Of a stretch of DNA of 64,000 nucleotides, positions 34,915-47,600 are shown piece by piece. Every line of letters starts with the position of its first letter. Position 1 is the stretch's first letter. Position numbers and translations under genes: made by a program. The stretch comes from Piezodorus guildinii. Taxonomy: Eukaryota; Arthropoda; Insecta; Hemiptera; Pentatomidae. Where the stretch lies: NCBI GenBank assembly GCA_023052935.1, contig CM041292.1, positions 174,406,900 to 174,470,899 on the forward strand, given 5' to 3'. The notes below the pieces were generated by a model, which saw only the letters and a program-made list of their open reading frames with translations, did not search any database and had not been told where the DNA came from.

Positions 34915-37900
34915 TCACACACAGACCTTTTTTCGGGACTTGGTTATTTGGACTCAGAGGACCCTAAAACGTGTATTTCCGTTGAAAACTGGAATTCGAA
35001 AATTTTCACGATCGCCATACTTTCCCTTCGTATATATAGTAAGTGAAAGTAAAAATAGAAAGAAGCTTAATTCCAAAACATTGTACGGTCCATACACATG
35101 ACCTAAACATAACAATAATTTGAAACGATCGTAAACGAATACTTATTTTTCATTTTTAATATTAGGAAGCGGCGTGGTCTCGTAGATAGATTCGTAACCT
35201 ACAACTCTTTCCCGGGTCCCAGATTCGATCCCCGTCGTGGCAGAATTATTTATTATGTTATTTCAGGCGTGGAGCGACCCTAGGGGATGGAGACCCTACT
35301 GAGACACACCCAGCCCCTAGTAATTGGGTACCTAAATCGGGAAAAAAAACCTGGCAGCCGAGCGTTATTTAGGCCTAATCACCTCCTTGCACGGTCGTTG
35401 GCCGCGAAACAGCACGGATTTCTATAAGTACTGAAAGCGAGACCCTTCATGGGTTGTAGAGGTATAGATTTTTTTATGTATGTATTCTCTGCATGTACAA
35501 GAGTTGAGGATACATAAGATAATAAGTTCTCTATGATGAAGCCGATGAATGATGCTGGGATTTATTTCGGAGCTCCTTGTAACGAGCCTATTCTTCAACG
35601 GTCGTCATGCGTGACTTGAAAGTTCAGGAAAAGCGTGTTATTTATATTCACTTTATTGCTATATTCTACAATATTTTCATGAATTCACTAAACTCTTTTT
35701 AGCACACATCTTAACAAATGCAGACTTTTTTGTTTTTAATCTTGCTATTTAAACATAAAATAGTATGGGCTATTATCTCATTATGATAATTATAATCTGA
35801 ACCGGGCGCTAATGACCTGGATGTTTCGCGCCTCAATTACCAAAAAACAGCAACCAATCGTAATAATAATTTGAGTATTAACTGGACTCATTTTTTCTCA
35901 AACAACTTTTAATTGAGCTCCCAAGCTGCACAGTCTGCATCAGAGGAGATGTTCCTATTTCTATCAAGACTAGTTCCAGTTTTCATACACCTAATCAGTG
36001 CAATATCATTGATATGTGCTTAGCCGCTTTTTCCGACGAATAGTAAAAAAAAAAAAAATTAAAGAAAACATATGTTAAAATCCAAAATGTACAGACTTGA
36101 ACTGTAGGGAACAGTTAAATTTGTAAACATCAAACACGTCCAATCCTTTCAACCCAAAGTTCAAAAACGATTGTTAATGCTCCTTTTTATATCACCAACT
36201 GTACCTTATACTATGATATTCCATTTATTTTAGTCCTGAAACCATCCTGATTCTCCAAATTCCAACATAACCTCATTCATTACCTTATTCCTCCAGTACA
36301 AACCCTATACATTTCCACTCACTCACCCATGCAACCCTCCTCGTAGGTTGAAACGGAATAGGACATTTTGTAAATAATGTACTGGAGTTCTGACATTGGC
36401 CAGATTCTCCTCTCAAGTGAGGTACTTTTGTGGCTATAGCTCCATCACCCAGCTACCACTGGCTCTCACAAGTAACGCGGCTGCAAGAGAGGCACTGGGA
36501 TCGTACGGGTTCTGCTTTTTCCTCCACAAACAGAGGAACAAAGCCGTCCGTGGTTCTCCCAGCAGATTGTGAATATTGTGTATACTCATAACTATACACA
36601 ATTTATTTAAGAGGTTAATATTTTGAAAAGTTTTTATTTATTTTATTTTATATTTCTTATGTAATTTTACTTTACTTTTGATTTTCTGTAAATATTGCAT
36701 GAATGTGATCTCGAAGTATTGTAATTTTTTTTTTAATATTGAGACAATATATCTAGTTATTTATATACACAGATATGAATAAAAATTGTTCATAATAAAA
36801 CATTAATAAATCCATTACAAATAATGGTAATGTTTCTCTCGTTCAAGAGATAATTGTGATACTCAAAAACTATTGGATTATAAAATAAGTTTGTTGCGTT
36901 TTTTACTGATGATTTCAATAAAAACGTCAGATTCTTGTAAATATGTAAATACAGCCAATTGTATATGACCCATTTTGACACAATACATGATATCATTTTC
37001 TAGGTAATCTTTTAATTCAGTTCTACCAGAACTTCTAGATTTTTTTCAAAATGGACTCTACGTACGTTTTGCAGTCCTCGAGCGAATTAAAGTGTTTTGA
37101 AAGGCCTGAAATAAAATAAAATCTGTTGGAGCAAGGTCTGGTGAATCGGAGAGGGGATCAAATCTCAGCCAAACTCCAATAATTTCTGCCGGGTCTGCAA
37201 AGACACGTAAGGATGAGCGTTATCCTGATGGAACACTATGCCTTTGCGATTAGCGAACGCTTTTGCTCAACCCCTGCCTTTAATTGTTCCAACTGGGCAC
37301 AGTCTACTGCAGAATTAATAGTTTGGTTGGTTCAATGCTTCAATTTAACCGTCTGTGCACCGGATTTCCTTTTTAGGTAATAAAAAAATCATTGAATGAC
37401 GAAGATTAATTTTTTTTTTCTCTTCCATTTTGAGCAAGAGAAATGCAACTCAAAAATAAGGGATCTCGGTTGAAACTGATGCAAAAAAGCACCTAAACTA
37501 ATCCCTTTTTAATATGTAAACATTATTCACCTAGTAAACATGATTTTATAAACACATAAAGGATTGAATTTAAACATTGAAAAACGCTACTAACTTATTT
37601 TGCAACCCAATAATTGCAGAAAATACTTGTTTACTCTGGGACATAACGACATGGTGAATACTGGATACCGAAACTTTGACCCGATTACTACTTAACCAAT
37701 GGTAGGAGAGTAAAGAAAAAAAAAACCTACAAAAAACCATTTAAGTGAAAGATCACATTGGAGATTAAAACGCCATAAACATTTTTTCAATTGTTGACCC
37801 AATATTATAACGTCGGTTTTCATTCCAGGGAGGTCTGAAACGCTTTTTAGCGACAAATTGCCACTCTTTCGCACTATAAATATATTCCAAAGAGCTCAGA

Positions 37901-38595
37901 GATTATTTATTATGTTCACATAAATGAATGATAAAACGAAAATTTATGTCCTGGCAGCCATGGATAAAACAGGAATAATGGCAAATTCCATTTAACACAA
38001 TATGTTCATTAGACCGAAGGATTTAAAAACCTTCAAGAATTATTTCATGAATATTCTCGGGACAAACCTACACAATGGCATACACTTATGGCTCTCGTGT
38101 GTGCGCTTGTTTTGTATGTACGGTAATCCGATCCATGAACAAATATTGAAAAATTTTGATGAAGCTCAAGGACTGTGCGGTCAACATGATTTGACAATTC
38201 GGCTAATTGAAAGCAATCTTAATTAAACCAAATATTTTGTTACATCTTCTATTTTACCAAGTGCTAAATGATCTTAACATTGAAACATGATAGATTCTTA
38301 AATAAATAGGATTCGAAGATAGGGTTGAAAAAAAATATATCGAATCACAATTCTGCAGCTGTAGCGTCCTGAAGGCTGTAAAACTTATTATATCAGACAA
38401 CTGTAACATCTTTATTAAAAACTCATGAGGTATCACCTCTGGTTGTGGCTAGTATAACAACGCCCTTACATATTTAAGGTCACGAGTTCATAGTTGGTGG
38501 CCCTAGTTATGCGGTCGTTCGGAGGGAACCTAAAAAGATGGTACAGAGCCTGGTCGGTTTCAGAAAAAAAAAAAAAAAACTTAGTTCTGAATTTT

Positions 38596-38630
<35 letters not shown>

Positions 38631-41600
38631 AGGATATTTAAATGTTGTCGTTTATTTTTGTTCTTATACTTTTTTTTTTTTTTTTTTAAACATTAAAACG
38701 ACAAGACATTGTTTAGACATTGATTACTACATCACTTGACAAACGTTCAAAACTTCCAGACTATTTCAAAAAGCTCATTTACGTTCCGATATATATGGGG
38801 CTATATAGATATGGGGCTCTACTAAAGCATCTAATGCCTCCCGCTTCCAATCCTTACGATCAGAAATCCTGAATTCTTCTTATTTTGACACAAATCATCC
38901 ATAATGACCTAAACATCCAATTAGTCGCAGATCCACCCAAAAATAGATTTACCTCTTTAAAATACCAAACTCCCTAAGCACACAAACCAATTTGCCCGTA
39001 AGCTATCTCCCTTAAATATTCCTGAGGGTTCTCCGAGGCGACTAAAAAGAAGATGGGCTCGGACTCTTTAAAGTAGTTATTGAAGTGTTATGATTTAGCA
39101 GATCTTTCATAAGGCATTTTCATTTCATGTTTTCTTACTACGCTTAATTACTTGTTCTATATATTAAATACAGTTCTGAATTAATAATAATAATAATAAT
39201 AGGCTTACCGAACCCGAAGGTTCGATGCCGATACCACCAAACTTCCCCTGCACAGACTCGTCCAATGTTCACCGATCAAGCCCAAGCCCCCGAGATCAGC
39301 CTTAATGCAATCCTCCCATCGACGCTTCGGCCTACCTTTCGGACGCCTACCAGTCGGTTCAGCGAATACCAACTTTCTCGGAATCCGTTCCTCACTAAGC
39401 CCAACAACTTTACGCGCCCATTTGAGTCTCCGCGATGCTATCACCTCAATTATATTCACAGGGTACAAAATCCGCAATTCCGCGTTGTGCAACCTTCTAA
39501 ATTCCCCAGTGGCCTCATCTCTCTTCGGACCAAATATTTTACGCAGTACCTTATTCTCGAAAACCTTAAGCCGTTGTTCATCCTTCAAAGTAAGCGGCCA
39601 CGTTTCGCATCCGTAAAGAACCGTTGGAAGAATAATAGTTTTATAAATTCTAACCTTTAAGTTTTTAGACAGAAGCCGCGAGCTAAGTAATTTAGCAACT
39701 GAATAATAACACGCATTTCCCACCTTTAACCGGGACTTTATTTCTTTCTGGATTTCATTTTTTCTTGTTATCAGTGAACCTAAATACTTGAATTTCTCTA
39801 CGTGTTCAAAAGTATGACCTGAAATATTAATATCATCAAGATCGCCACCATTTCTGCAACTAATCATATATTTCGTCTTATCGGTATTTAATTCAAGACC
39901 TATTTGTTCACCGGTTTTTATTAACACACTTGTATTTAATTGTATAGTTTCCGTGTACAGTTCTGAATTAGTATGAATAAACAAATAAGGAAAAATATTC
40001 TTTTCTTTTTTTTTCCTGTTGATAAAATATCTGGCCCATTTAAGGACTTTTTTCTTCACGTAGATAACATAAAAGTTGTCCAGCTTATCATTTGTTTATA
40101 AGAGCAGTAAAGATTACTCATTTTAGGTCATTGAGGGAAACAGCATTACATTACCCAACCTTATTTTTCAGCGGTCTTGCAACGCCTGTTCACTCAACTT
40201 ATTCCGAGGACGTTATGGCAAATGGTAATCTAATCTAAATTGTTCCAGGAATCGTAGCTTTTGGTCGAAATAGCAACTGTCACAGTTCATTAGCCTCCCA
40301 ATGTTTGATAAGACATCGTTCGGGTTTGTGATTCCTTTCATCCAGAAAATACTCTATGGAACTGATCACTAAAGAGAAGAAAACAAAAGAACATTTATTT
40401 TTAAAGTTTCCACGGTGCTTGAGAATAAGGATGGGCCTTATAATACTAGGTTCAAAAAAATAAAAAAATTAACTGCCCTCAAAATTTGAGGCAAAATTCA
40501 AGATAGGTAGAACCCGAATAACGAACAAGAAATATCTGTTTGTCCGCAATCCTGAAATTACTTGACCAATTTTTTTTTTTAATTCGACACAAAAATACTA
40601 GGGCATCCAACGATGATCCTTACACCTAGACGTTGATATCAGCGGATTAGTTTTAAAATGGCAGACGAATAAATATGATTTAATTCAATAACTCAGTTAT
40701 TTTTGAAGACATAGACAAATGTTATTAGAATTTTCTAACCAAGAAACCGCGAATGATTACAAAAAGGTTTATTATTTCCAATTAAACTATATTAGAGCAT
40801 AACTGATTAAGCTATTTATAGACTGTTAATCAGTATGAAAAGCAATAAATAATTCAAAGGAAAATGGCCTAAAATGGTCTATCGCCACTGCTAACTTCAA
40901 AACGCTAAATCTCTACTATTTCTAAACTGATTTCAATGAATCTTTTTTCGTTTTGTAGGGAATTTAAAACTTTATTTTGGTTCTTCGTATCTTGAAACAT
41001 AAGACCTTTTTTGATAGGTAAGGTTACATAAATATATAAAATAAAACAAATTCATATAATAACAAAAAATAAATAACCTATAATTGAAAGAAATACTAAA
41101 TTGACAAATAAATGAGCATATTACACATAATCATGCCTATATAAAATATTTAAAATCTGCTGAAGAAACCCCGAACTGGGCTGTTCTCCTACTTGGAAGA
41201 AAAGGTACAATCAAAGAGATCCCAGCTCCTCTCTCTCAGCCTAATCCATGGTGCTGACTGGTGGTAGCTGAGTGAGGGCGCCATAGCCACAAATATATAG
41301 CACTTGATTACAGAATCTGACCAGTGTCCAGTATAAATATTTACAAAATATCTTGGGCCCCATTCCATATTAATCTTCGAGGAGGATTGTAGGGGTGGGT
41401 GGAGCTGAAAAGAGATTGTGCTAGTGGGTCAGAATGATGAATAAGGTTCTGATGGAATTTGGTAAATTTGGATGGTACAAGATCTAAACTAAATGGAATA
41501 AATAATAAACTAACAACAAATTTAAATCTATAATAAATAATACCATTTAATTTTATTATATTCTGAAAGTTCAGCCTAACAAACCTAGTTTTTATACTTC

Positions 41601-44600
41601 AAAAGAAAATTTAAACCGTTAAAATTACGTTATATTTCGAACCGATTATTTTGAGTTTCTCAGACAATATTCATGACAGTAAAAATATTGATTCTGAACA
41701 TTTATACTGCAAGTAGTAAGTAATTTTGCACAGAGATGGTGTTTTATATTTTGAAGGGAGATATCAAAGAGATCTCTGAATAATTAAATTTATATCGACC
41801 TTAATATAAAGCAAATAACAACCAGATATAACGGGTCGACCTATGCTAACATAACAGTCTTCCATGCCCAAAGTCGGATGTTCAAACTCAGCAGATGGCC
41901 CTTGGAGTTTTTAAACGTAAATCGTAAGTTCCAAATACTGAACGATATCAGGATTCGTTTCCTGAAAGATCCCTATCCTAATTACATCTGGATAGCTGAA
42001 ATTTATGAATTCCACCGTAGCATCGTTCGATTAACCACAGAAACCTAAAAGTGACGTTAAATAAATAAACATACAAACAAGCAGATAAAAAAAAAAATAA
42101 CACATTCTTCCGTCATTAAAAATCCATAAACATCCAAGGCCAACGACTATTTAACTACCATCAACATCTTCCATTTTTATGGATTCTTTTAATTGTAATT
42201 CAGAAGTAAGTTTCCTTTTGATAATACCTTTATCCGTGTATTATTAATATTAATGAGAAAAAATAAAACGCATGAAAAATTAAGTCGGAGAGAGCCCACT
42301 GTTTAATTTTGCAACAGGCTCTAACTCAGTGGATGCTCAGTGGAGTAAAACTTCCTAAACAATCTTGCAAAAATTGAAAAACTGAATGTTTCACTCAGAA
42401 GAAGTGTTTTTTAGTTCTGGACATAAAAAAAAAAAAAAAAAAAGGAGTTTCCGGCTATTGGCGCAGGCTCAAAATTCAAGAAAAACTTATTTATAGCTTA
42501 TTGTTTGTATATCACAACACAAACAATTATCTTTTGGGAATTGCATTAGCACTCAAGACCTTGAAAATCTTTTGACGCGGTAAAACTAATGAATAATCAA
42601 TCGCTTTAAATATTTTGATTTTGTTTTTCATATTTGACGAACGTTTTAATACTCCGTGACCGAAACGGATGCCATGCCTGAGTGCATATGAACTGATCAT
42701 ATTAAGAACGAAAACCACCGAGGGAGCTAGCGGAGATGATGACAGGTAAATTATCGAAATTCGAACGAAAACATAGCGATTAACTTCCTCTCGTTATTAA
42801 ACGAAATAGAAGTTCTGAGTCCATTAGGAATTCATTCTTTCTTTTTTATTTTGTTTATTTATTTAACGTCACTTTATTATGCTACTGTTTCTAATTGGAC
42901 GATGCTGCAGTGGGAGTCCTAAATTTTTCCTATCCAGGTTTTATTAGGATAGGGATCTTTAAGGAGTACCTAACATCGGACAGGCTCGGTACCACTTTTT
43001 AACGCCTCCCCTGAAGTACGGCATAACTATTTTTTTCTCCCATTAAAAAATCTTAGGACAGCCTGCGGGTTTGGACCTGTAATCTTTGGCATAGGAGGCT
43101 GTCATGATAGCCAACCTGCCACCGGTATCCCACTTTTTTATTTTTTTCTAGCAGGACTTAAATGACAATAATACTCCCCGATACACCAAAAGCAGTCTAC
43201 TTACAGAAATATAACTTACTTGATTAACATTATAATATTAACTCTAGAAAATTATTTTTCCATCATCATTCTGGTTCTAGTAACGTACTAGTTTAAAGAA
43301 ACTACCTTCACATAGTTCGGCTGCTTCCAAACTGCAGAAAAAATTCATTTTCTGATAATAAATACCAGAAATGATCTCCCATCAAATGTTAATTTTCCCT
43401 GTTGTACTATAATAGTTTACTAGATCATAGGAGACGATTCGGAGTGGAGTTCCATTATCAAGAGAATCTCCATATTTATGTTTCTATCATATATGTGAGT
43501 AGTTCTATTTAACAATTTGTTGTATATATAACAAATATACATAATGTATGATGAAAAAAAAAAAAAACACGACATTTACTTATCTCCATTCTTAAAACCA
43601 GATTACGAACCTTCAAATAAAGTTAAATTTGAAAAAAGTTCAAAGAATTACGTTGAGTTTCGATGGAAACATTTCTATTAGATTAAGTTCTTTGTTTAAC
43701 GTCATTTTATGCTGCTATGCCTAATCGGACGAGGCTGCTGAGGGAGTCCTAAATTTTGTCTATCCAGGTTTAATTAGGATAGGGATCTTTAACGAGTACC
43801 TGACATCGCTCAGGCTCGGGACTATCTTTTTCCGTTCCCTCCGAAGGACAGCATAACTAAGGATTTTTACACCCAACTGCCACGACTTTGGGTCCAGAAG
43901 GCTGTTATGCTAGCCACTATAGATTAAATAATTTACCTAAAGAAATTATTTTCTACAACAATCGCTTAGTTTTATCTGCTGAAACACGTACTTCCGGTAA
44001 AAACTCACATTGGAAAATTTACGCGATCGCATTGTTTTCCTTTACTATTTAATATATAAGTATGTTACAGCAACAAGTGCAGTAAAAACATGAAACATTA
44101 ATACTCAGGAATGACCTCGAAAAGTACAAATCTATAGCGAAAAATACAAAAAAAAATAAATTAATTAAATATTGATGTTATTGCCAAAATAATCATAAAA
44201 TGAAGAATTTTTTTCCTCTTTTATTAACTAGAGAAGTTCAATTTTACTCCCAATGCTGTCCAAACACATTGTGTTGCTCTTTTACCCAACATACCTGTAA
44301 TTGCCATCTATAAATATATACTAAAATATTTTATATTTTATTGTAATTTTATTTAATTTTTTTTTAGTAAGTTAGCTTATCCCTAATTTTAACAAAACAA
44401 GTTTCAATCCAACGTTTCAATAGTAAGGATTTTATCATTATTCAAGTGAAAGAGCTAGATATAAACTTAATTAATTATATAAACCATATTTTTCAGAAAG
44501 TAAATTAAAAAATATTATTCTATCTAGCTCAAATGTTTTAATCATAATCGTCCCTTTATTCATGTCCCATTATTATTAATTCATGTCATTAGCTAGGGTC

Positions 44601-47600
44601 ATTAGCATATTACATACATTATATGGTCAATATAACATTTGTTGTTTTTTTCTCTTTAACATTATTAATAAACTATATCTCATTATACACATACTTCAAA
44701 AACTTGAATAACCTTTTAACACTACCCTCACTGTCACCAAGAGCAACCTCCAGCCTGTTACTTATCTTGCAGCTCCTTCTTGCTTTGCTGAATGCCTCGC
44801 AGTCCATTATGACGTGCTCCACTACTGCAAGTCCTGCAGGTCGGAGTGTAGAGTCCCTTCAGGAGGTAAGTATGGGTAATGGCGGTATGGCCACAGCGTA
44901 ATCTGGCTAGGACGACTTCTTCACGGCGGTTTCTTCTCTCAGAAGATTTCCAAGCCTCTGGGCTGTCTTTAATTTTCCCCACCTTTTCGGCTTTTCCTCT
45001 CCACTCATTAGTCCACGATTTGTAAACAGCTTCCTTCACATATGCCCGCCAGTCCTGACTTGTAGTCCTATCAATGCAAACAACATCCGTAGGATCCGTA
45101 CGAGCAGCATTTGCAGCTCGATCGGCTTCTTCATTATTCTTAATGGCAGAATGAGAAGGAACCCATAAAAATCTGATAAAAGTAATATTTCTATACAGTA
45201 TTTTTTAAACATGCAATACATTACTTGTTTTACACATATCATCACGATTCCAGTGAGTACTTTTTCGCGAAAAAGTAGTGTCGAGTTAGAGGTAGGTAGA
45301 GTGCATAACGATTCCGAGTGCAAAGGGTACATTAGTATCAGAAATCATCACATGAACCAACAAACAGTACCTAGGTGAGGAAATACTTATGTAACGAAGG
45401 CTAAAATATTTTGTGAAATTATTTTTCCTTATGATGTGATAGTGAGAGTGTTAAGGAGGAAAAAATCAGAAGCAGATGTTCATAAAAACCTATTTCCTCG
45501 GACTTGAGTACATCAATATTAAAGCTCGTTGGAAAGCTTTTATAATTGAATTTTCCAATTAAGAGTCATCAGTAAAAGACTTATACATTTTTAATGAAAG
45601 GCTAAGTATGAAAGTGACAGTTTTTGTACAGTAGTCAGGAAAACTTGAGTGATAGAAATCATTAAGATTCAGTTAGAACTAAATAAAACTGGTTGAGAAA
45701 ATTTTTATAAATTCATTTTTGATAAAATATTCGCAAGCAGCAATCTACTATTTATTAATAGCTGTTGCCCACAACAGTTTCTGTTTATGATTAAGAAGTG
45801 TGATACGCTATTAAGAAGTTTTTAAAATAATAGATTTTAAAGTACTTCTGCGTAAATGATATTTTTAGTTTTATTTTCTTATGGCAGGAGAACATACTGA
45901 TTTTCTCCGCAACCCGATCTTGACAATGCGACATATAGTTGGCCGTGTGAAAAGCAGTCCTGACGTAAATCGATTCCTACCTGTTTAAATGTTTGCCCTG
46001 TGATTTATTAATTGTTACGGAAAAAGATAAATTAACGGGAAATTGAATTATTTTAAAATTAAAAGGTAAATCATTTGGATGCGAGGTTAATTTCCCGTTT
46101 TTTCCAGAATTTCCACTGATTCTTCGCTCCAATTGGTCACAGCTTGATGTTATGTAGCCTCGATAAATAGACTATCCAACACAAAAAGAATTTTTCAATT
46201 AGAACCAGTAGTTTCTGAGATTAGCGCGTTCAAACAAACAAACAAACTCTTCAGCTTTGTGATATTAGTGTAGATTGAATATTTTTTATTAAATGATAGA
46301 ATAGAATAGAATAGAAAAAAAAATTATTCTGGGACTAGGTCCCCTAAGAATAACAGTTATGTACAATTTGAATATATACGAATATGTAAAATTTGAATAT
46401 GAAACGATGTTATATGTTAATATTTATTTTTTATGTAATTATATTCATTACTTAAGTAATCCATCCTCGTCTACCACAAACATCCAATCCACAAGTCTCT
46501 ATCTTCAGTCAATTGCCATCACTTGGATTCCCGACAAAGGTTTCCTTTATTTCTATGTCTTCCGAGGCTTAGGTCTCATATACCTTCTACCTGCGTCTCA
46601 TAAGTGACACTTGCCACCAGTTAGCCTACTATACTAGTATTCAAGACACTTGACTAAACCACATTGGCTGGTTTTCCTCAATTTTCTTGCACCCTCGATA
46701 TGCATATCCATCACTTGGAGTTAGCGTCTATGTTTACTTGTTAAAGTCCCAGACTTGACTTTCAAGATTGGAAGGAAGTTATTTTTTAAATAGCTGTCTA
46801 TAAAGATTTGAGACCTTGTTCCTACAAACAAATCCTTTTTTAATGAAAGCGATAGACTTCCCTTCGACAGGCTGCCCTTTAAACCTTCTCCCATTTCATC
46901 TTCATTTAACCGACAATGACTGTTGATTTCTGTCTTCGTCAATTTTATTCCTATATTGATTTATCTTAGTCGACGACCCCTTGAAATTAAGTTAAACTAA
47001 CCGTAGGTTAAAGGTTAGACCAGCAGATTATTACCTTTGATGACCACACATCCCCATATATAAATAAGCCAGATTTTTAGGCTAGGTAGGGAGCTGTCTG
47101 TTGTGGCTAAATAAAAGGTTTATATCGTAAGATTATTTAAAATCAGAAGCCGACTACCAAATTTGAGAATGGCTTATTGGAGCACTGTAAGGTTCAACGG
47201 AACTTTTTCATTTCATGAACACATCTTTTCTCTTCTGCATCTAATACTTTTATACTTATCTTTCCCCTTGAGCCTTTCAAATCGTGTTCTTAAGCCGTAT
47301 TACTCATTAATACCGGAAAATTCTCTTTTCAAATCAGCAGATCAATGGATACCCAGACGAAAATGTGTGACTTCCTATGTATTTATTTTTTTCTGTATAT
47401 AAATTATGTCAATCCTGATGAAAACATATGTTTTGCAGCTGGAACTGGTGCAGCAGGGGGAAGACGGAGACATCAGCAATTACCAGCCCAACGGTGAGTT
47501 CGACCTGCTCAGCTTCACGCCGGTCCACCACATCCAGTACTACTCCTGCTGCTCCGAGCCGTACCCGGACATCACATATATCTTGCAGCTGAGGAGGCGG

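Noticed and set aside
35168..35260. Possible functional tRNA gene
   Set aside because: The A and B boxes are present, but no acceptor stem closes and a SINE body follows.
38002..38226. 74-codon frame
   Set aside because: No recognisable motif, no splice context and AT-rich codons; probably chance.
39265..39660. Plus-strand frames of 103 and 131 codons
   Set aside because: They are antisense shadows of the RTE coding strand.
39956..40059. N-terminal part of the long RTE frame ([16 protein letters not shown])
   Set aside because: The target-site duplication shows that the RTE ends at 39955; this is host sequence read in frame by chance.
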